Shown: positions 8,471 to 17,731 of the stretch, piece by piece
Position numbering within the stretch: position 1 is the stretch's first letter
Layout of the letters: each line of letters opens with the position of its first letter
Assembly: GCF_014217625.1 (NCBI RefSeq)
Contig: NZ_CP043641.1
Coordinates: 310,001 to 374,000, forward strand
DNA: 64,000 nt
Reading direction: 5' to 3'
Source: Leifsonia shinshuensis
GTDB lineage: Bacteria > Actinomycetota > Actinomycetes > Actinomycetales > Microbacteriaceae
Made by a program: the position numbers and the translations under genes
The notes under the pieces: model-generated
Databases searched by the model: none
Told to the model about the DNA's origin: nothing
What the model saw: only the letters and a program-made list of their open reading frames with translations

Positions 8471-8848
8471 CGGAACGGGTCGGCCAGACGGTCGCGTCGG
8501 TCCGCGCGAGCGGGCCGCCGAGGAACGTCCGGGCTCCGCAGAGCAGGGTGGTGGGTAACACCCACCCGGGGTGACCCGCGAGAAAGTGCAACAGAGAGCA
8601 GACCGCCTCGCACGCGAGTGCGCGGTAAGGGTGAAACGGTGGTGTAAGAGACCACCAGCGGCCGGGGTGACCCGGCCGGCTGGGTAAACCTCGCCCGGAG
8701 CAAGGTCAGACAGGGGACCATGAGGCTGCTCGCCTCGTCCCCGGGTAGACCGCTAGAGGGCGGCGGCAACGTCGTCCCGAGAGAGATGGCCGTCCGCGGC
8801 GCGCAAGCGCCGTGACAGAACCCGGCGTATCGGCCGACCCGTTCCACT
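8471..8848 (+). ncRNA. rnpB: RNase P RNA, bacterial type A
   Basis: The sequence carries the conserved core of the ribozyme that trims tRNA 5' ends. GAGGAACGTCCGGGCTCC (near 8520) is the J3/4 region, followed by CAGAGCAGGGTGGTGGGTAA. GAGAAAGTGCAACAGAGAGC and GGTAAGGGTGAAACGGTGG come later, and ACAGAACCCGGCGTATCGG (near 8815-8833) is the 3' conserved segment. The ends are set by the P1 helix: GGAACGGGTCGGCC (8472-8485) pairs perfectly with GGCCGACCCGTTCC (8832-8845). No protein frame in this stretch is convincing. The exact ends are estimated from P1. Confidence 0.96.
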
Positions 8849-8855
8849 CAGCCAC

Positions 8856-8918
8856 CGCCGAGGGGCACGTAAACGCCCCTAAAACCGCGTTTTAGGGGCG
8901 TTTACGTGCCCCTCGGCG
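8856..8918. terminator. Perfect 30-bp palindrome with 3-nt loop after rnpB
   Basis: The left arm 8856-8885 and right arm 8889-8918 are exact reverse complements, separated by CGC. The arms begin CGCCGAGGGGCACGTAAACG, and each arm also contains a nested small hairpin (AGGGGC with GCCCCT). It sits between the 3' end of rnpB and the stop of kdpE, which converge here. On the plus strand the right arm begins GTTTTAGGGG, so there is no classical U-tract after the stem. A bidirectional terminator is the simplest reading; a processed or dispersed repeat is the alternative. Confidence 0.7.
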
Positions 8919-8919
8919 A

Positions 8920-9618
8920 TCACTCCGGGTCGTGGTCCGGCATGAAGCGGTAGCCCATGCCGGGCTCGGTCAGCAGGTAGCGGGGCGACGACGGCACCGG
9001 CTCCAGCTTCTTGCGGAGCTGCGCCAGGTACAGGCGCAGGTAGCCGGTGTCGTTCGTGTACTGCGGACCCCACACCTGCGTGAGCAGCGCCTGGCGCGTG
9101 ACCAGCCGCCGCGGGTTGCGCACCAGCACCTCCAGGATCGCCCACTCCGTCGGCGTCAGGCGCACGGGGGACTCCCCGTCCGGCGTGCTCTTGAGCACCT
9201 GGTGGGCGGCCAGGTCCACGGTGATGTCGCCGAAGCGCACCGCCGGCTCGTCGGCCGGCCCGGACTGCCGCCGGGTCAGCGCCCGGATGCGCGCCAGCAG
9301 CTCATCGGCGGCGAAGGGCTTGGTGACGTAGTCGTCGGCGCCCGCGTCGAGCGCGTCCACCTTGTCGGCCGAGCCCGTGCGCCCGGAGACCACGAGGATG
9401 GGCACCGTCGACCAGCCGCGCAGCCCCTCGATGACCTCGATGCCGTTCAGCTCGGGCATCCCGAGGTCGAGCATGACCAGGTCGGGATGGTGCTCGACGG
9501 CCTCCGACAGCGCCTCGGCGCCCGTGCGCGCGGTGAGCACCTCGTAGCCGCGCGCGGTGAGGAGGATGCGCAGGGCGCGCAGGATCTGCTGGTCGTCGTC
9601 GGCGATCAGGATCCTCAT
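8920..9618 (-). CDS. kdpE: KdpE response regulator of the Kdp potassium system
   Basis: A 232-residue OmpR-type regulator. The receiver domain (1 to about 118) has the acidic pair DDD near residue 7, the phosphoryl acceptor Asp51 in LVMLDLGMPE, and a conserved lysine in DYVTKPF. The winged-helix DNA-binding domain (about 135-228) ends with LRKKLEP and LLTEPGMGYRF. It is phosphorylated by KdpD and activates the kdp operon when potassium is scarce. Its start overlaps the kdpD stop by 4 bp. It is the last gene of the kdp string. Confidence 0.97.
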   Translation of the reverse strand: MRILIADDDQQILRALRILLTARGYEVLTARTGAEALSEAVEHHPDLVMLDLGMPELNGIEVIEGLRGWSTVPILVVSGRTGSADKVDALDAGADDYVTKPFAADELLARIRALTRRQSGPADEPAVRFGDITVDLAAHQVLKSTPDGESPVRLTPTEWAILEVLVRNPRRLVTRQALLTQVWGPQYTNDTGYLRLYLAQLRKKLEPVPSSPRYLLTEPGMGYRFMPDHDPE

Positions 9619-12119
9619 GGGGTCTCCTCCGTATTCAGGGTCGATGCGGTCGCGGCCGGCAGCGACACCACCATGGTGAGCCCGCCGCCCGGGGTGTCCT
9701 CGGCCTCCAGCGTCCCGCCCATCCCCTCGGCGAAGCCCTTGGAGAGCGCGAGCCCCAGCCCGATCCCGGTGTCGTTGTCCGTGTCGCCCAGCCGCTGGAA
9801 CGGCAGGAAGACGGCCTCGCGGCGCTCGCCGGGGATGCCGGGGCCGTGGTCGATGACGCGCAGCTGCACCGTCCCGCCGAACTCGCTGGCCGCGATGACG
9901 GGAGGGCGCCCGTCCGGCGAGAACCGCAGCGCGTTGCCGAGCAGGTTCACCAGCACGCGCTGCAGCAGCACGCCGTCGGCGAGCACGGGAGGCACCGACT
10001 CCGCCAGGTCGAGCTCCACCTTCGCCGGGCCCAAGCCCAGCTCTTCGAGCGCGGGCGGGATCACATCGTCCAGCTCGGTCGGCGCGAGCGAGACCCCGAG
10101 CACGCCGGCCTGGACGCGGCTGACGTCGAGGAGGTTGGTGACCAGGGTGGCGAGGCCGTCGAGGCTGTCCTCCGCGGTCTCCAGCAGTGCCTCCCGGTCG
10201 CCGTCGCTGAGCGCGAGGTCGCGCTGGCGCAGCGTCGTGACGGCGGCGGTCGCGGCTGCGAGCGGACGCCGGAGGTCGTGGCCGACGGCGGCGAGCAGGG
10301 CGCTGCGCACCCGGTCGGCCTCGGCGAGCGGGCCGAGCTCGCTCGCGGTCGCGGCCAGCTCGCGGTGCTCCAGCGCCGCGTCGAGCTGCGCGACGATCGC
10401 GGCGAGCAGGCGCCGGTCGGCGGCCTCCAGGTCGCGGCCGGACAGCTCCAGCGTGCCGCGGTCGCCCACCGCGATGCGCTGCGTGTGAGCGGAGTCGGCG
10501 GGCTCGCCGTCGGTGGAGACCACCTCGTCGCCGTCCAGGAGGCGCACCCCGGTGAGCGAGAACGCCTCGCGCGTGCGGGTCACCAGCGCCTGCAGGGCAT
10601 CCTCGCCGCGGATGACGCCGCCGGCGACCGTCGCCAGCATCTCGGCCTCGGCCGCGGCGCGCTGGGCGGCGCGGGTGCGACGGGCCGCCTGGTCCACCAC
10701 CAGGCTGACCAGCGCGGCGATGACCATGTAAAGGATCAGCGCGAGCAGGTGCAGCGGCTCGGCGATCGTGATCGTGTAGAGCGGGGCGACGAAGAAGTAG
10801 TCCAGCGTCAGGCCGGAGAGCAGGGCGGCGAACAACGCGGGCCAGATCCCGCCGACCAGCGCGACGATCACGACCAGCAGCTGGTAGCTGAGCACATCGG
10901 CGGTCATCGACTCGCCGGAGCGCATCGTCACCAGCAGCAGCGTCAGCAGCGGGCCGCCGACGAGCGCCAGCAGGAAGCCGTAGACCTTCCGCCTCGTCGT
11001 GAGGCCGCCGCGCGGCCGCGGCAGCGAGAACCGGCCGCCCGCGCGGGAGTGCGACACGATGTGCACGTCGATGTCGCCGGACTCCCGGATCACCGTCGCG
11101 CCGATCCCCGGACCGGTGAGCAGCGCGGCGAGCCGGCTGCGCCGAGAGACGCCGATCACGAGCTGCGTCGCGTTCTCACCGCGGGCGAACTCGACCAGCG
11201 CCCGCGGGATGTCGCTGCCGACCACCTGGTGGTAGCTGCCGCCGAGCTGCTCCACCAGCGCACGCTGCGAGGCGAGCGCACCGGGGTTCGCCTCGCGGAG
11301 GCCGTCCTGGCTCGTCACATGGACGGCGAGAAGTTCGCCGCCGGCCGACCGGGCGGCGATCCGGGCGCCGCGCCGCAGCAGCGTCTCGCCCTCCGCGCCG
11401 CCGGTGAGGGCGACGACCACGCGCTCGCGGGCCTCCCACTTGCCGGCGATGCCGTGCTCCGCCCGGTACTGCTGCAGCGCGCTGTCGACCTCGTCGGCCA
11501 GCCAGAGCAGGGCGAGCTCGCGCAGCGCGGTCAGGTTGCCGAGCCGGAAGTAGTTGGAGAGCGCGGCGTCCACGCGCGCGGCCGGGTAGACCACGCCCTC
11601 CGCGAGCCGGTCGCGCAGCGCCTGCGGGGCGAGGTCGACCACCTCGATCTGGTCGGCGCGGCGCAGCACGGCGTCGGGGATGGTCTCGCGCTGCTGCACA
11701 CCGGTGATCTGCTCGACGACGTCGTTCAGCGACTCGATGTGCTGGATGTTGACCGTCGACATCACGTCGATGCCGGCGGCGAGCATCGCCTCCACGTCCT
11801 CCCAGCGCTTGGCGTTCTCCAGGCCGGGGGCGTTGGTGTGGGCGAGCTCGTCGACCAGCGCGAGCTGCGGAGCGCGGGCGAGCACCGCGCCCAGGTCGAG
11901 CTCGGTGAGCTCCACCCCGCGGTGCTCGACCGCGCGGCGCGGCACGACCTCCAGCCCCTCCAGCATGGCGGCGGTGGCGGAGCGGCCGTGGGTCTCCACG
12001 ACCGCCACCACCACGTCCTTACCGAGCGACTTCAGCCGCTTGCCCTCCTCGAGCATCGCGTACGTCTTGCCGACGCCGGGCGCCGCGCCAAGCATGACCC
12101 GGAGGTGGCCACGCGCCAT
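9615..12119 (-). CDS. kdpD: KdpD sensor histidine kinase
   Basis: An 834-residue membrane kinase. The N-terminal KdpD domain has the Walker A motif GAAPGVGKTYAM (about 11-22), and a universal-stress-like domain follows to about 365. Four membrane helices lie at about 385-485, then a GAF-like region. The kinase core has the phosphorylated histidine at about 614 (VGHDLRRPL), the N box NLLGNALRFS, and G boxes DHGPGIP and GIGLGLA. It senses potassium limitation or turgor and phosphorylates KdpE. The start lies 32 bp after kdpC. Confidence 0.97.
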   Translation of the reverse strand: MARGHLRVMLGAAPGVGKTYAMLEEGKRLKSLGKDVVVAVVETHGRSATAAMLEGLEVVPRRAVEHRGVELTELDLGAVLARAPQLALVDELAHTNAPGLENAKRWEDVEAMLAAGIDVMSTVNIQHIESLNDVVEQITGVQQRETIPDAVLRRADQIEVVDLAPQALRDRLAEGVVYPAARVDAALSNYFRLGNLTALRELALLWLADEVDSALQQYRAEHGIAGKWEARERVVVALTGGAEGETLLRRGARIAARSAGGELLAVHVTSQDGLREANPGALASQRALVEQLGGSYHQVVGSDIPRALVEFARGENATQLVIGVSRRSRLAALLTGPGIGATVIRESGDIDVHIVSHSRAGGRFSLPRPRGGLTTRRKVYGFLLALVGGPLLTLLLVTMRSGESMTADVLSYQLLVVIVALVGGIWPALFAALLSGLTLDYFFVAPLYTITIAEPLHLLALILYMVIAALVSLVVDQAARRTRAAQRAAAEAEMLATVAGGVIRGEDALQALVTRTREAFSLTGVRLLDGDEVVSTDGEPADSAHTQRIAVGDRGTLELSGRDLEAADRRLLAAIVAQLDAALEHRELAATASELGPLAEADRVRSALLAAVGHDLRRPLAAATAAVTTLRQRDLALSDGDREALLETAEDSLDGLATLVTNLLDVSRVQAGVLGVSLAPTELDDVIPPALEELGLGPAKVELDLAESVPPVLADGVLLQRVLVNLLGNALRFSPDGRPPVIAASEFGGTVQLRVIDHGPGIPGERREAVFLPFQRLGDTDNDTGIGLGLALSKGFAEGMGGTLEAEDTPGGGLTMVVSLPAATASTLNTEETP

Positions 12120-12151
12120 TGCCTCTCGATCCCTCTCTCGGTGTCGGCCGG

Positions 12152-12772
12152 TCAGCGGCCGAGCTGGGCGAGCGCCAGGTTGAGCTGGAGCACGTTCACG
12201 GTCGGGTCCCCGAGGTAGCCGAGGTCCCGTGCTTGAATCCTAGACTCGACCAGCTTCTTCACCGTTGCTTCGGGGAGTCCGCGAGCCTCGGCGACGCGCT
12301 TCACCTGCAGCAGTGCGTAGGCGGGCGAGATGTGCGGGTCGAGCCCCGAGCCGGAGGCGGTGACCGCGTCCGACGGGATCGCCGACGCCGGCACGCCGTC
12401 CAGCTTCTCGATGGCGGCGGTGCGTTCCTGCACGGCCTTCACCTGCGCCGGGTTCCCGGTGGCGAGGTTGCTGCCGGAGGACGCGGCCGCGTCGTAGCCG
12501 GCGGGGCCGTTCGAGGTCGCCGCCGACGGACGGGACTGGAACCACTGCGGCAGAGGGTTCCCCTTCGCGTCCGTGAAGGCCTGCCCGATCAGCGCCGAGC
12601 CGACGGTCTTGCCGTCCTGCGTGATCATCGACCCGTTCGCCTGGGCCGGGAGGGCGAGCTGCCCGATCCCGGTCACGACGAACGTGTAGGCGACGCCGAG
12701 CGCGACCGTGAGCACGATCATGGCGCGGATGGCGACCCAGTACTGGCGCCAGGCGCCGCGGAGGCGGTTCAT
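12152..12772 (-). CDS. kdpC: KdpC, potassium-transporting ATPase subunit C
   Basis: A 206-residue single-span protein. One membrane helix lies at about 15-38 (MIVLTVALGVAYTFVVTGIG). An extracytoplasmic domain follows with GSALIGQ, then PSDAVTASGSGLDPHISPA and the conserved ending ARGLPEATVKKLVESRIQ, all hallmarks of KdpC. It stabilises the KdpFABC complex and assists ATP binding by KdpB. It lies 26 bp after kdpB in the operon. Confidence 0.97.
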   Translation of the reverse strand: MNRLRGAWRQYWVAIRAMIVLTVALGVAYTFVVTGIGQLALPAQANGSMITQDGKTVGSALIGQAFTDAKGNPLPQWFQSRPSAATSNGPAGYDAAASSGSNLATGNPAQVKAVQERTAAIEKLDGVPASAIPSDAVTASGSGLDPHISPAYALLQVKRVAEARGLPEATVKKLVESRIQARDLGYLGDPTVNVLQLNLALAQLGR

Positions 12773-12798
12773 TCTCGATTCCTTACTGTCGGTGCCGG

Positions 12799-14928
12799 TC
12801 AGAAGCCGGGGATCAGGGCGACGACGAGGTCGATCAGCTTGATGCCGATGAACGGGGCGATGATCCCGCCGAGCCCGTAGATGAGGAGATTGCGGCCGAG
12901 CAGCGAGGACGCCGCCGACGGCCGGTAGCGCACGCCGCGCAGGGCGAGCGGGATGAGCAGCACGATCACGATCGCGTTGAAGATCACCGCGGAGAGGATG
13001 GCGGAGGCCGGCGAGTGCAGGCCCATCACGTTGAGCACGGCGAGGCCGGGGAACGCGCCGACGAACATCGCCGGGATGATCGCGAAGTACTTCGCCACGT
13101 CGTTCGCGATCGAGAACGTGGTGAGCGCGCCGCGGGTGATCAGGAGCTGCTTGCCGATCCGGACGATGTCGATCAGCTTGGTCGGGTCGGAGTCGAGGTC
13201 GACCATGTTGCCGGCCTCCTTCGCCGCCGAGGTGCCGGTGTTCATCGCCACGCCGACGTCGGCCTGGGCGAGCGCGGGGGCGTCGTTGGTGCCGTCGCCG
13301 GTCATCGCGACCAGAGCGCCGCCCTCCTGCTCCCGGCGGATGAGCGCGAGTTTGTCCTCCGGCTTCGCCTCGGCGAGGAAGTCGTCCACGCCGGCCTCCG
13401 CCGCGATCGCCTTGGCGGTCAGCGGGTTGTCGCCGGTGACCATGACGGTGCGGATGCCCATCTTCCGGAGGTCGGCGAACCGGTCGGCCAGACCCTCCTT
13501 GACGATGTCCTTGAGGTAGACGACGCCGAGCAGCCGGGCCGTGCCGTCCGCGTCGCGCGTCGCCACGGCCAGCGGAGTGCCGCCGACCTGGGAGATGCGC
13601 TCGACCTCGCGGTCCAGCTCGTCCAGGGAGGCGGCCGAGGGCGGGGTGGTCTCGCGCACCCAGGCGACGACGGCGCTCGCCGCGCCCTTGCGCACCTGCG
13701 AGCCGTCGGGGAGGTCGAGGCCGCTCATCCGGGTCTGCGCCGTGAACGGCACGATCTCGCCGTCGATCTGCTCGGGCCGCTGGTAACCGAGCGTCTCCGC
13801 CAGCTCCACCACCGAGACGCCCTCCGGCGTCGGGTCGCTCAGCGAGGACTCCGCCGCCGCCCGCACCAACTGGTCGCCCGCGGTGCCGCCGACCGCCGTG
13901 AACTCGCTGGCCCGGCGGTTGCCGTAGGTGATGGTGCCGGTCTTGTCGAGCAGCAGCGTGGTCACGTCGCCCGCCGCCTCCACCGCGCGTCCCGACATGG
14001 CGAGCACGTTGTGCTGCACCAGGCGGTCCATGCCGGCGATGCCGATGGCCGAGATGAGCGCGCCGATCGTCGTCGGGATGAGGCAGACCAGCAGGGCGAC
14101 GAGCACCGGCACGGTCGGGGAGACGTCCGAGTAGCCGGCGACGGGCTGGAGGACCAGCACGACGATCACGAAGATGATCGACAGGCTGGCCAGCAGGATG
14201 TTGAGGGCGATCTCGTTGGGGGTCTTCTGCCGGGAGGCGCCCTCGACGAGCGCGATCATCCGGTCGACGAAGGTCTCGCCCGGCTTGCTGGTGATCCGCA
14301 CCACGATCCGGTCGGACAGCACGCGCGTTCCGCCCGTCACCGCGCTGCGGTCGCCCCCGGACTCGCGGACCACCGGGGCGGACTCACCGGTGATGGCCGA
14401 CTCGTCCACCGTGGCGATGCCGCGGATGACGTCCCCGTCGCCGGGGATCAGCTCGCCCGTCGTGACCACCACCACGTCCCCGAGCTTCAGCTCGCTGGAG
14501 GCGACCTGCGCCGTCGCGGCGGTCAGCGCCTCCGGGTCGCCGGTCTCGTCGTAGTGGGCCACCCGCGTCGCCACCGTGGTGGAGCGGGTCTTGCGGAGGG
14601 TGGCCGCCTGCGCCTTGCCGCGGCCTTCGGCGACCGACTCGGCCAGGTTGGCGAACAGCACGGTGAGCCAGAGCCACACGGCGATGCTCCAGGTGAAGGC
14701 GAGCGTCGCCGGTCCCGAGCCACCCGCGCCGACAAACGGCTGGGCCACGGCGATCACGGTGGTGAGCGCCGCGCCGACCTCCACGATGAACATCACCGGG
14801 TTGCGCCACATGAAGCGCGGGTCGAGCTTCCGCAGCGCCCCGGGGAGGGCGGCGACGAGCTGCCGGGCCGAGAACGCCCCGGCCGGGGTGGCGACCGTTC
14901 TGGTCGCGGTCGAGTGGATGGTGGTCAT
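12799..14928 (-). CDS. kdpB: KdpB, catalytic P-type ATPase subunit
   Basis: A 709-residue P-type ATPase subunit that powers high-affinity K+ uptake. The actuator motif TGES is at 180-183 and the phosphorylated aspartate is Asp328 in [32 protein letters not shown] is the hinge motif, and the membrane helix motif [10 protein letters not shown] is at about 282-291. The length is normal (about 680-710). It follows kdpA by two bases and precedes kdpC. Confidence 0.98.
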   Translation of the reverse strand: MTTIHSTATRTVATPAGAFSARQLVAALPGALRKLDPRFMWRNPVMFIVEVGAALTTVIAVAQPFVGAGGSGPATLAFTWSIAVWLWLTVLFANLAESVAEGRGKAQAATLRKTRSTTVATRVAHYDETGDPEALTAATAQVASSELKLGDVVVVTTGELIPGDGDVIRGIATVDESAITGESAPVVRESGGDRSAVTGGTRVLSDRIVVRITSKPGETFVDRMIALVEGASRQKTPNEIALNILLASLSIIFVIVVLVLQPVAGYSDVSPTVPVLVALLVCLIPTTIGALISAIGIAGMDRLVQHNVLAMSGRAVEAAGDVTTLLLDKTGTITYGNRRASEFTAVGGTAGDQLVRAAAESSLSDPTPEGVSVVELAETLGYQRPEQIDGEIVPFTAQTRMSGLDLPDGSQVRKGAASAVVAWVRETTPPSAASLDELDREVERISQVGGTPLAVATRDADGTARLLGVVYLKDIVKEGLADRFADLRKMGIRTVMVTGDNPLTAKAIAAEAGVDDFLAEAKPEDKLALIRREQEGGALVAMTGDGTNDAPALAQADVGVAMNTGTSAAKEAGNMVDLDSDPTKLIDIVRIGKQLLITRGALTTFSIANDVAKYFAIIPAMFVGAFPGLAVLNVMGLHSPASAILSAVIFNAIVIVLLIPLALRGVRYRPSAASSLLGRNLLIYGLGGIIAPFIGIKLIDLVVALIPGF

Positions 14929-14930
14929 GG

Positions 14931-16592
14931 TCAGTGCAGCCCTTCCGCCAGGGGACCCAGCGCGAGAACGGGGAAGTAGGTGAGTGCGGAGACCAGCAGG
15001 ATCGTGCCGGCCATCAGCCCGACGAACTGCGGGCGGTGCGTGGGGAGGGTGCCCGCGGTCGCGGGGACCTTGTTCTGGGAGGCCAGTGAGCCGGCCAGGG
15101 CGAGCACGAAGACGATCGGCACGAACCGGCCGAGGAACATCGCGACGCCGAGCGCCGTGTTGAGCCAGGGGGTGGCCGCCGTGAGCCCGGCGAAGGCCGA
15201 GCCGTTGTTGTTCGCCGCCGAGGTGAACGCGTAGAGCACCTCGCTGAAGCCGTGCAGCCCCGGGTTGAGGATCGACGTCTTCTCGATGTCGGCGCGGACC
15301 GCCCGGATCGCGAAGCTCAGCCCGGTGCCCAGCAGCACGAGCGCCGGGGTGGTCAGGATGTAGAGGCTCGCGAGCTTGATCTCGCGCGGCCCGAGCTTCT
15401 TGCCGAGGTACTCCGGCGTCCGGCCGACCATGAGGCCGGCGAGGAACACCGCGATCACGGCGATCACGAGGATGCCGTACAGCCCGGATCCCACGCCGCC
15501 GGGCACGGTCTCGCCCAGCATCATGTTGATCATCGCCATCATCCCGCCGAGCGGCGTGTAGCTGTCGAGCATCGAGTTCACCGCGCCGGTCGAGGTAACC
15601 GTCGAGGTCGTGTTGAACAGGGTCGAGCCGAGGACGCCGAAGACGGTCTCCTTGCCCTCCATCGACCCGCCGAGCTCGAAGAGCGTCATGGCGATCAGCG
15701 AGATCAGGAACAGCGAGCCCATCGTCGCCAGGATCGCGTAGCCCTGGCGCTTGTCGCCGACCATCGTGCCGAACGTGCGCGGCAGCGAGAACGGGATCAT
15801 CAGCATGAGGAAGATCTCGACCAGGTTCGTCCAGGCGGTCGGGTTCTCGAACGGGTGCGCGGAGTTGACGTTGAAGAAGCCGCCGCCGTTCGTGCCGAGC
15901 AGCTTGATCGCCTCCTGGGAGGCCACCGGCCCGCCCGGGATGGTCTGCGTCGCCCCCGCGATGGTGTGCACCGTGTCGAAGCCGCCGACGTTCTGGATGA
16001 CGCCGCCGGCGATGAGCACGACGGCCGAGACCAGGGCCAGAGGCAGGAGGACGCGGCCGGCGCCGCGGATGAGGTCGACCCAGAAGTTGCCGATCCCCGC
16101 CTGGGTGAACGTGCCCCCGCTGCGCCGTGCAGCGAACCCGCGGACCAGCGCGACGGCGACCGCGATGCCGACCGCGGCCGACACGAAGTTCTGCACCGCC
16201 AGACCGGCGAACTGCACCGTATAGCCGAGGGTCACATCGGGGGAGTACGACTGCCAGTTCGTGTTGGTCACGAACGAGATGGCGGTGTTGAACGACGTCC
16301 CCTCGGGGACGGCCGGGAAGCCGAGGCTGTACGGCAGGAACTGCTGCAGCCGCTGCAGCCCGTAGACGATGAGGATGCCGACCACGGAGAACGCGAGCAC
16401 GCCGCGCAGGTAAGCGGGCCAGGACTGCTCCGACCGCGGGTCGATACCGATCAGCCGGTAGACGCCGCGCTCGGGCGCGAGGTCCGTGTCGGACGTGAAC
16501 ACCCGGGCCAGGTAGTCGCCGAGCGGGCGGTAGACGATGGCGAGCAGGAGGACGAGGGTCGCCAGCTGGGCGACGAACAACCAGGCCGCCAT
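14931..16592 (-). CDS. kdpA: KdpA, potassium-binding and translocating subunit
   Basis: A 553-residue channel-like subunit with about ten membrane helices. It is a distant relative of K+ channels with four selectivity-filter-like segments. Visible ones include NTNWQSYSP near residue 110 and [20 protein letters not shown] near 232-251. [19 protein letters not shown] and [13 protein letters not shown] are the third and fourth. It binds K+ for the KdpB motor. The ATG follows the kdpF stop by one base. Confidence 0.98.
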   Translation of the reverse strand: MAAWLFVAQLATLVLLLAIVYRPLGDYLARVFTSDTDLAPERGVYRLIGIDPRSEQSWPAYLRGVLAFSVVGILIVYGLQRLQQFLPYSLGFPAVPEGTSFNTAISFVTNTNWQSYSPDVTLGYTVQFAGLAVQNFVSAAVGIAVAVALVRGFAARRSGGTFTQAGIGNFWVDLIRGAGRVLLPLALVSAVVLIAGGVIQNVGGFDTVHTIAGATQTIPGGPVASQEAIKLLGTNGGGFFNVNSAHPFENPTAWTNLVEIFLMLMIPFSLPRTFGTMVGDKRQGYAILATMGSLFLISLIAMTLFELGGSMEGKETVFGVLGSTLFNTTSTVTSTGAVNSMLDSYTPLGGMMAMINMMLGETVPGGVGSGLYGILVIAVIAVFLAGLMVGRTPEYLGKKLGPREIKLASLYILTTPALVLLGTGLSFAIRAVRADIEKTSILNPGLHGFSEVLYAFTSAANNNGSAFAGLTAATPWLNTALGVAMFLGRFVPIVFVLALAGSLASQNKVPATAGTLPTHRPQFVGLMAGTILLVSALTYFPVLALGPLAEGLH

Positions 16593-16593
16593 G

Positions 16594-16683
16594 TCAGAAC
16601 CGCTCCGGCTTGACCAGGGCGACGACCAGGTAGCCGATCGCCGCGACGCCGAGCAGCGCGGCGATCAGGGTGACGACGATCAC
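16594..16683 (-). CDS. kdpF: KdpF, small regulatory subunit of the Kdp ATPase
   Basis: A 29-residue single-helix peptide: a GTG start, then [20 protein letters not shown], ending ALVKPERF. The C-terminal L/V-x-P-E-R-F is the KdpF signature. The peptide stabilises KdpABC in the membrane. Its GTG overlaps the stop of the upstream 27-residue peptide (GTGA), and its stop is one base from the kdpA ATG, so all three are one translational unit. It is too short to be found by usual ORF cut-offs. Confidence 0.92.
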   Translation of the reverse strand: MIVVTLIAALLGVAAIGYLVVALVKPERF

Positions 16684-16763
16684 AGTTTCTCGACCCCCCG
16701 GCCGACGAGCGCGACGACGAACGCCAGCGCCGCGACGGCGAGAAGGTAGACGAGGTCAAGCAC
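16680..16763 (-). CDS. Extra small membrane peptide preceding kdpF
   Basis: A 27-residue ORF beginning with a GTG: LDLVYLLAVAALAFVVALVG then RGVEKL. It is almost entirely one membrane helix with a short charged tail. GGAGAG lies four bases upstream of the GTG as a ribosome-binding site; an in-frame ATG four codons earlier lacks one. Its stop overlaps the kdpF start by 4 bp. It does not carry the P-E-R-F end of KdpF. I cannot name a family; it is probably a second small subunit or a translational leader for kdpF. Confidence 0.7.
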   Translation of the reverse strand: MLDLVYLLAVAALAFVVALVGRGVEKL

Positions 16764-16786
16764 GACTCTCTCCATCCATCGGGACA

Positions 16787-16853
16787 CCCCGGCCGGGTGG
16801 CCGGGGGCGAGAGAGAGTCCACACCCGGATGAGGACGCGGGTGACGGTCCTCA
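16787..16853. promoter_or_regulatory. kdp upstream region: hairpin and inverted repeat
   Basis: Two symmetric elements lie in the 150-bp gap between ppgK and the kdp string. CCCCGGCC-GGGT-GGCCGGGG (16787-16806) is a perfect 8-bp hairpin just upstream of the first kdp ORF. TGAGGAC (16830-16836) and GTCCTCA (16847-16853) are a perfect 7-bp inverted repeat with a 10-bp spacer, about 70-90 bp upstream of the kdp start. The latter spacing suits a dimeric regulator such as KdpE, which is an inference. No clear -10 was identified. Confidence 0.45.
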
Positions 16854-16915
16854 CGCTTTTCTAACGGGCCGGCGGTCGATCCATGCGGATCGCTGACGGG
16901 GCCGCCGTCCGGCGC

Positions 16916-17731
16916 CTAGTTGTCGGGGCTGACCCCGACCTCCGCCGACCGGCCGCGGGCTCCGGCGTTGCGGCGCTCGCTGCGCACCGCGAGGGCCGCG
17001 GCTCCGAGGATGCCCGCGTTGTTGCGGTGCGTCGCCGGGACGATCATCGTCTTCAGGTCGAGCAGCGGCAGGAACTCGGTGTAGTTCTTGGACACGCCCC
17101 CGCCGACGATGAACAGGTCGGGGGTGAACAGGAACTCCAGCGTCGAGTAGTACTTCTGCAGGCGCTTCGCCCACTTCTCCCAGGAGAGGTCTTCGCGCTC
17201 CTTCGCCGAGTAGGCCGCGCGCGACTCCGCGTCGTGACCCTCGATCTCCAGGTGGCCGAGCTCCGCGTTCGGGATCAGCACGCCGTCGTAGATGAGCGCC
17301 GAGCCGATGCCGGTGCCGAGCGTCGTCATGATGATGAGGCCGTCCGTGCCCTTCGCGGCGCCGAACCGGGTCTCCGCATAGCCGGCGGCGTCGGCGTCGT
17401 TCACGAAGTGGATGTTGCGGCCCAGCGCCTTCTCGAACAGCTCCTCGGCGTGCAGCCCGATCCACTTCTTGGACACGTTGGCCGCCGACAGGGTGACGCC
17501 GTGGCTGACGATGGCGGGGAAGCACACGCCGACCGGCGCATCCGGCTGCTCGGAGGCCAGTTGCTTCACGATCTCCGCGGTGGTCTCGATGATGTCGTCC
17601 GGCTTGCCGCCCTCCGGCGTCGGAAGCTTGATCCGGTCGCTGACCAGCTCACCGCTGTCCAGGTCGACCAGCGCCCCCTTGATGCCCGTACCGCCGACGT
17701 CGATTCCGATTGCGTGGTTCTGCGCGCTCAT
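16916..17731 (-). CDS. ppgK: Polyphosphate glucokinase (ROK family)
   Basis: A 271-residue ROK-fold kinase that phosphorylates glucose with polyphosphate and often ATP. The N-terminal phosphate-binding motif is GIDVGGTGIKGALVD (about 8-22). VNDADAAGYAETRFG holds the catalytic aspartate, and TTLGTGIGSALI and NAELGHLEIEG are the second phosphate and ROK-type segments. PpgK sits next to sigA in mycobacteria; here it lies away from sigA. Its ATG overlaps the stop of the TetR gene (ATGA, 17728-17731), so the two are coupled. Confidence 0.93.
   Translation of the reverse strand: MSAQNHAIGIDVGGTGIKGALVDLDSGELVSDRIKLPTPEGGKPDDIIETTAEIVKQLASEQPDAPVGVCFPAIVSHGVTLSAANVSKKWIGLHAEELFEKALGRNIHFVNDADAAGYAETRFGAAKGTDGLIIMTTLGTGIGSALIYDGVLIPNAELGHLEIEGHDAESRAAYSAKEREDLSWEKWAKRLQKYYSTLEFLFTPDLFIVGGGVSKNYTEFLPLLDLKTMIVPATHRNNAGILGAAALAVRSERRNAGARGRSAEVGVSPDN

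Noticed and set aside
8458..8847. Open frames on both strands within the RNase P RNA region
   Set aside because: The stretch has the conserved RNase P RNA segments and a perfect P1 helix; the protein products have no similarity that I recognise.
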